Of a stretch of 38,648 nucleotides of DNA, positions 35,678 through 38,648 are shown piece by piece (the stretch's first letter is position 1; the number at the start of each line of letters is the position of its first letter). The stretch covers positions 1 to 38,648 of the forward strand of contig RXIW01000031.1 of the NCBI GenBank assembly GCA_003989065.1, written 5' to 3'. A program made the translations under genes and the position numbers. The stretch comes from Candidatus Competibacteraceae bacterium (GTDB lineage: Bacteria > Pseudomonadota > Gammaproteobacteria > Competibacterales > Competibacteraceae). A model generated the notes under the pieces. The model was given only the letters and a program-made list of their open reading frames with translations. It searched no databases and was not told the DNA's origin.

Positions 35678-38458
35678 ATGACGCCGGAAACCCAGGCCCG
35701 CCAGCATATCGATCGCAAGCTGGAACAGGCCGGTTGGATCATCCAGGATTTAGCGCAGCTCAACCTGTCGGCTGGGTTGGGCGTGGTGGTGCGTGAATAC
35801 CCCACCGACAGCGGTCCGGCCGATTATGTGCTGTTCGTGAACCGCCAGGCGGTCGGCGTCATCGAGGCCAAGAAGGATGCCGCTGGGGCGAACCTGACGG
35901 TGACCGAAGCCCAGACCGCGCGTTACGCCAAGTCTCCGCTTAAATGGCGTAAGGACAATGCGCCGCTGCGCTTTCTGTTCGAGGCCACCGGCCAGATCAT
36001 CCGCTTTACCGATATGGCCGATCCGGCGCCGTGTTCGCGCGAACTGTTCCATTTCTTCCAGCCGGAGACTTTGGCTGCTTGGTGGACACAGTCGGACACT
36101 CTGCGGCGGCGTTTGGCGGCGGGGTTGCCGGCGCTTCCGGTAAAAAATCTGCGCGATTGCCAGATCGACGCCGTTAGCGGTTTGGAGGCGTCGCTGGCGC
36201 GGAATCAGCCGCGCGCGCTGGTGCAGATGGCCACCGGCGCGGGCAAGACCTTCACCGCCATCACGGCGGTCTATCGTTTGCTCAAGTTCGGCGGAGCCGG
36301 GCGCATCCTGTTCCTGGTCGATACCCGCAACCTCGGCAAGCAGGCCCATCAGGAATTCATGGCCTACACGCCGCCGGACGATCCACGCACCTTCACCGAG
36401 CTGTACAACGTGCAGCGTCTGGCATCCAGCCACATCGACCCGCATGCGCAGGTGTGCATCAGCACCATCCAGCGCATGTATTCCATCCTGTCGGGCGAGC
36501 CGATCGACGAATCGGCCGAAGACGTTTCGCTCAACGAGTTGCAGCAGACGCCCTCGCAGGAAAAGTTCGTGCATTACAACCCGGCGGTGCCGGTGGAAAC
36601 TTTCGATTTCATCGTCATCGACGAGTGCCATCGCAGCATCTACAACCTGTGGAAACAGGTGCTCGATTACTTCGATGCCTTCCTGATCGGCCTGACTGCC
36701 ACGCCCGACCGGCGTACCTTCGGCTTTTTCCACGAAAACATCGTCGCCGAGTACAGTTACGAGCAATCGGTGGCTGATGGCGTCAACGTCGGCTATGACG
36801 TGTACGAGATCGTGACCGAACTCACCCAAAAGGGCAGCGTGGTCCAACAGGGATGGTGGATCGATCACCGCGACCGGGCGACGCGCAAGAAGCGTTGGGC
36901 CGAAACCGAGGAAGACACCGTCTATTCCAGCCGGGAGCTGGATCGATCCGTGGTGAATCCCAATCAGATCCGCAAGGTCATCGCGACCATGAAGACGGCG
37001 GTGGAGACGGTGATTTTCCCCAACCGCCAGGAAACGCCCAAGACGCTGATCTTCGCCAAGACCGACAGCCACGCCGATGACATCATCCACATCGTGCGCG
37101 AGGTCTACGGGCAGGGCAATGCCTTCTGTAAGAAGGTGACGTATCGCGCCGAGGAAGACGCCGACAGCCTCCTGTCCAGCTTTCGCAACGACTACAACCC
37201 GCGCATCGCCGTCACCGTGGATATGATCGCCACCGGCACCGACGTGAAGCCCTTGGAAGTGCTGTTGTTCATGCGCGATGTGCGTAGCCGGGGCTATTAC
37301 GAGCAGATGAAAGGCCGTGGGGTGCGGGCGTTGGACGGCGACAGCCTCAAGCGCATCAGCAACAGCGCCGATGGGGCCAAGACCCGTTTTGTATTGATCG
37401 ATGCGGTGGGTGTGGAAAAGTCGCTCAAGACCGAAAGCCGCCCGCTGGAGAAAAAGCCCGGCGTGCCGCTCAAGGATCTGTTGCAAGGCGTGGCGATGGG
37501 CAGCCGCGATGAGGATACCGTGCTGTCGTTGGCAAACCGCTTGATTCGGTTGGCCAAGCAGCTTGATGACCAGGCATTGGCGCGGATCGAGAAAGCCAGC
37601 GGCGGCATTGCGGTGGCTGATCTGGGCAAAAATTTGATCGCTGCGCTGGACCCGGATGCCATCGTGCAAACCGCGCTGGCTACGGCCAAGGTGCATGGGA
37701 TTAGTCGTAGCGAGGAGACTTTGCTCGCTGAGGAGCTTGAGGCTGCTCGTGCTCAGCGGGTGGCGGCTGCTTGTGCGCCGTTCGATCATCCGGCGTTGCG
37801 CGATGAGATCGAAAATGCCCGTCGCGAGCGTGAGCAGTTGATCGATCATATCAATCTGGATCAGGTCACTTTTGCGGGTTTTTCCGAGCAGGCCGAGGCT
37901 CAGGCCAGGGCCGTGATTCAAAGTTTTGCCGATTACTTGCAACAGCATAAGGACGAGATTGCCGCACTGGATTTTTTCTATCAGCAGCCGTATCAACGTC
38001 GTGCGCTGACCTTCGAGATGATCGAGGAATTGCATGAACATCTGGCCAGACCGCCGCTGATGTTGACCACCGAACGTTTGTGGAGCGCCTATGCTCGCGT
38101 GCATAGCAGTCAGGTCAAGGGCGCGGATCGCAAGCGCCAGTTGAGCGATCTGGTGTCTTTGCTGCGCTTTGCGCTGGGTTTGGATGGCGAGTTGTGGCCT
38201 TTTACCGATGAGGTGGATCGGCGTTTTCAGGCGTGGATTTTCCGCCACAACGCTCAGCGCGCCACCGCGTTTACGCCGGAGCAGACCGAGTGGCTGCGGT
38301 TGATGAAGGAGCATATCGCCAGCAGTTGTAGCATCAGCCGCGATGATTTCGATTACGCTGAATTGGCCGATAAGGGTGGTTTGCAAAAGGCGTGGACGTT
38401 GTTCGATAAGGAATTGGATGGGCTTATGAATGAAATGAATGTGGAGTTGGTGGCGTGA
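35678..38458 (+). CDS. hsdR: Type I restriction enzyme subunit R (EcoEI-like)
   Basis: From ATG at 35678 (GAGGGAGA ribosome site) the protein has 926 residues. The N-terminal nuclease has PADYVLFV (D49) and IEAKKD (E63-A-K65). The translocase motifs are MATGAGKT (K190), DECH from D315, GLTATPDRRT, MIATGTDVKPLEVLLFM and the late helicase motif QMKGRGVR. The C-terminal EcoEI_R_C-like region begins around residue 620. As part of an R2M2S1 complex it translocates DNA and cuts at a distance from unmethylated sites. It overlaps hsdS by GTGA. Upstream ATGs are possible but lack support. Codon choice shifts to T-ending codons in the last 750 bases (see findings). Confidence 0.95.
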   Translation: MTPETQARQHIDRKLEQAGWIIQDLAQLNLSAGLGVVVREYPTDSGPADYVLFVNRQAVGVIEAKKDAAGANLTVTEAQTARYAKSPLKWRKDNAPLRFLFEATGQIIRFTDMADPAPCSRELFHFFQPETLAAWWTQSDTLRRRLAAGLPALPVKNLRDCQIDAVSGLEASLARNQPRALVQMATGAGKTFTAITAVYRLLKFGGAGRILFLVDTRNLGKQAHQEFMAYTPPDDPRTFTELYNVQRLASSHIDPHAQVCISTIQRMYSILSGEPIDESAEDVSLNELQQTPSQEKFVHYNPAVPVETFDFIVIDECHRSIYNLWKQVLDYFDAFLIGLTATPDRRTFGFFHENIVAEYSYEQSVADGVNVGYDVYEIVTELTQKGSVVQQGWWIDHRDRATRKKRWAETEEDTVYSSRELDRSVVNPNQIRKVIATMKTAVETVIFPNRQETPKTLIFAKTDSHADDIIHIVREVYGQGNAFCKKVTYRAEEDADSLLSSFRNDYNPRIAVTVDMIATGTDVKPLEVLLFMRDVRSRGYYEQMKGRGVRALDGDSLKRISNSADGAKTRFVLIDAVGVEKSLKTESRPLEKKPGVPLKDLLQGVAMGSRDEDTVLSLANRLIRLAKQLDDQALARIEKASGGIAVADLGKNLIAALDPDAIVQTALATAKVHGISRSEETLLAEELEAARAQRVAAACAPFDHPALRDEIENARREREQLIDHINLDQVTFAGFSEQAEAQARAVIQSFADYLQQHKDEIAALDFFYQQPYQRRALTFEMIEELHEHLARPPLMLTTERLWSAYARVHSSQVKGADRKRQLSDLVSLLRFALGLDGELWPFTDEVDRRFQAWIFRHNAQRATAFTPEQTEWLRLMKEHIASSCSISRDDFDYAELADKGGLQKAWTLFDKELDGLMNEMNVELVA

Positions 38459-38648
38459 GTAAAGTTGCTGTGCTGCCATTGGGTTGGCTTACATCAAGCC
38501 TAATCGAAATAACTACCGCTATTGGAGGTGGAACTCCTTCAAAGGCAGACTCTACATACTGGACCAATGGAACGATCCCATGGGTTTCTCCAAAGGACAT
38601 GAAGTTATTTTTGATCACTTCAAGTGAGGATCAGCTTACACATTCTGC
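38455..38648 (+). CDS. hsdS: Type I restriction specificity subunit S, partial (C-terminus beyond right edge)
   Basis: The start is GTG at 38455, overlapping hsdR's stop by 4 bases (GTGA). The first 64 residues include LPLGWLTSSLIEI, GGGTPSKADSTYWTNGTIPW and VSPKDMK, the standard opening of a target-recognition domain. The first 180 bases after the overlap have 79 G+C, clearly below hsdR, as is common for fast-evolving hsdS genes. hsdM is not in the window and should lie further right. Confidence 0.92.
   Translation, partial: MSKVAVLPLGWLTSSLIEITTAIGGGTPSKADSTYWTNGTIPWVSPKDMKLFLITSSEDQLTHS

Noticed and set aside
35750..38479. A 909-codon open frame on the minus strand opposite hsdR
   Set aside because: It has no recognisable domain, is rich in Gln, His and Arg as antisense frames of GC-rich genes are, and hsdR has all its motifs on the other strand.

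Overview
The window looks like the chromosome of a GC-rich gammaproteobacterium. The evidence is a full kdp potassium system, a mutS and fdxA neighbourhood, a CnoX/YbbN-type thioredoxin, RarD, a TMEM165/GDT1-family transporter, and tRNAs with encoded CCA ends. A Competibacter or purple-sulfur-bacterium relative would fit, but the genus cannot be fixed from sequence reading alone.

Left end (1-7244, minus strand): a tightly packed defence-like operon. In transcription order it encodes a SNF2-type helicase with a DUF3883 tail, a Septu-like ATPase (PtuA), a Septu-like HNH nuclease (PtuB) and a DUF1156 adenine-type DNA methylase that runs off the left edge. The genes overlap by 13, 4 and 4 bases. 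The operon starts 62 bases from mutS and points away from it.

Middle (7307-24008): mostly housekeeping. It holds mutS; a fused ATP sulfurylase/APS kinase whose sulfurylase half has lost its usual catalytic motifs; an exported 5'-nucleotidase; 7Fe ferredoxin fdxA; a CnoX-like chaperone-thioredoxin; an unrecognised helical protein; an XPB-type helicase directly coupled to a DUF790 (Bax1-type) nuclease; a small exported DUF2845 protein; and a GDT1-rarD-GGDEF/EAL operon.

kdp region (24024-33493, minus strand): two newly noted small membrane ORFs, then kdpF, kdpA, a foreign AT-rich gene, kdpB, kdpC, kdpD and kdpE. The foreign gene, between kdpA and kdpB, encodes a winged-helix + GHKL ATPase + STAS-like (DUF4325) protein. 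It is transcribed in the same direction, behind its own inverted repeat. This is the strongest candidate here for something undescribed.

Right end (33705-38648): tRNA-Gly and tRNA-Cys, followed directly by a truncated tyrosine integrase with arm-type repeats, a truncated ribbon-helix-helix antitoxin, an HVO_A0114-like regulator, a DUF2442 gene with the remnant of its DUF4160-like partner, and type I restriction genes hsdR and hsdS (cut by the window edge). This reads as a decayed integrative island at tRNA-Cys carrying a restriction system. The window therefore holds two defence regions flanking a housekeeping block. No intergenic stretch exceeds 300 bases, and no CRISPR array, rRNA or complete insertion sequence was seen.
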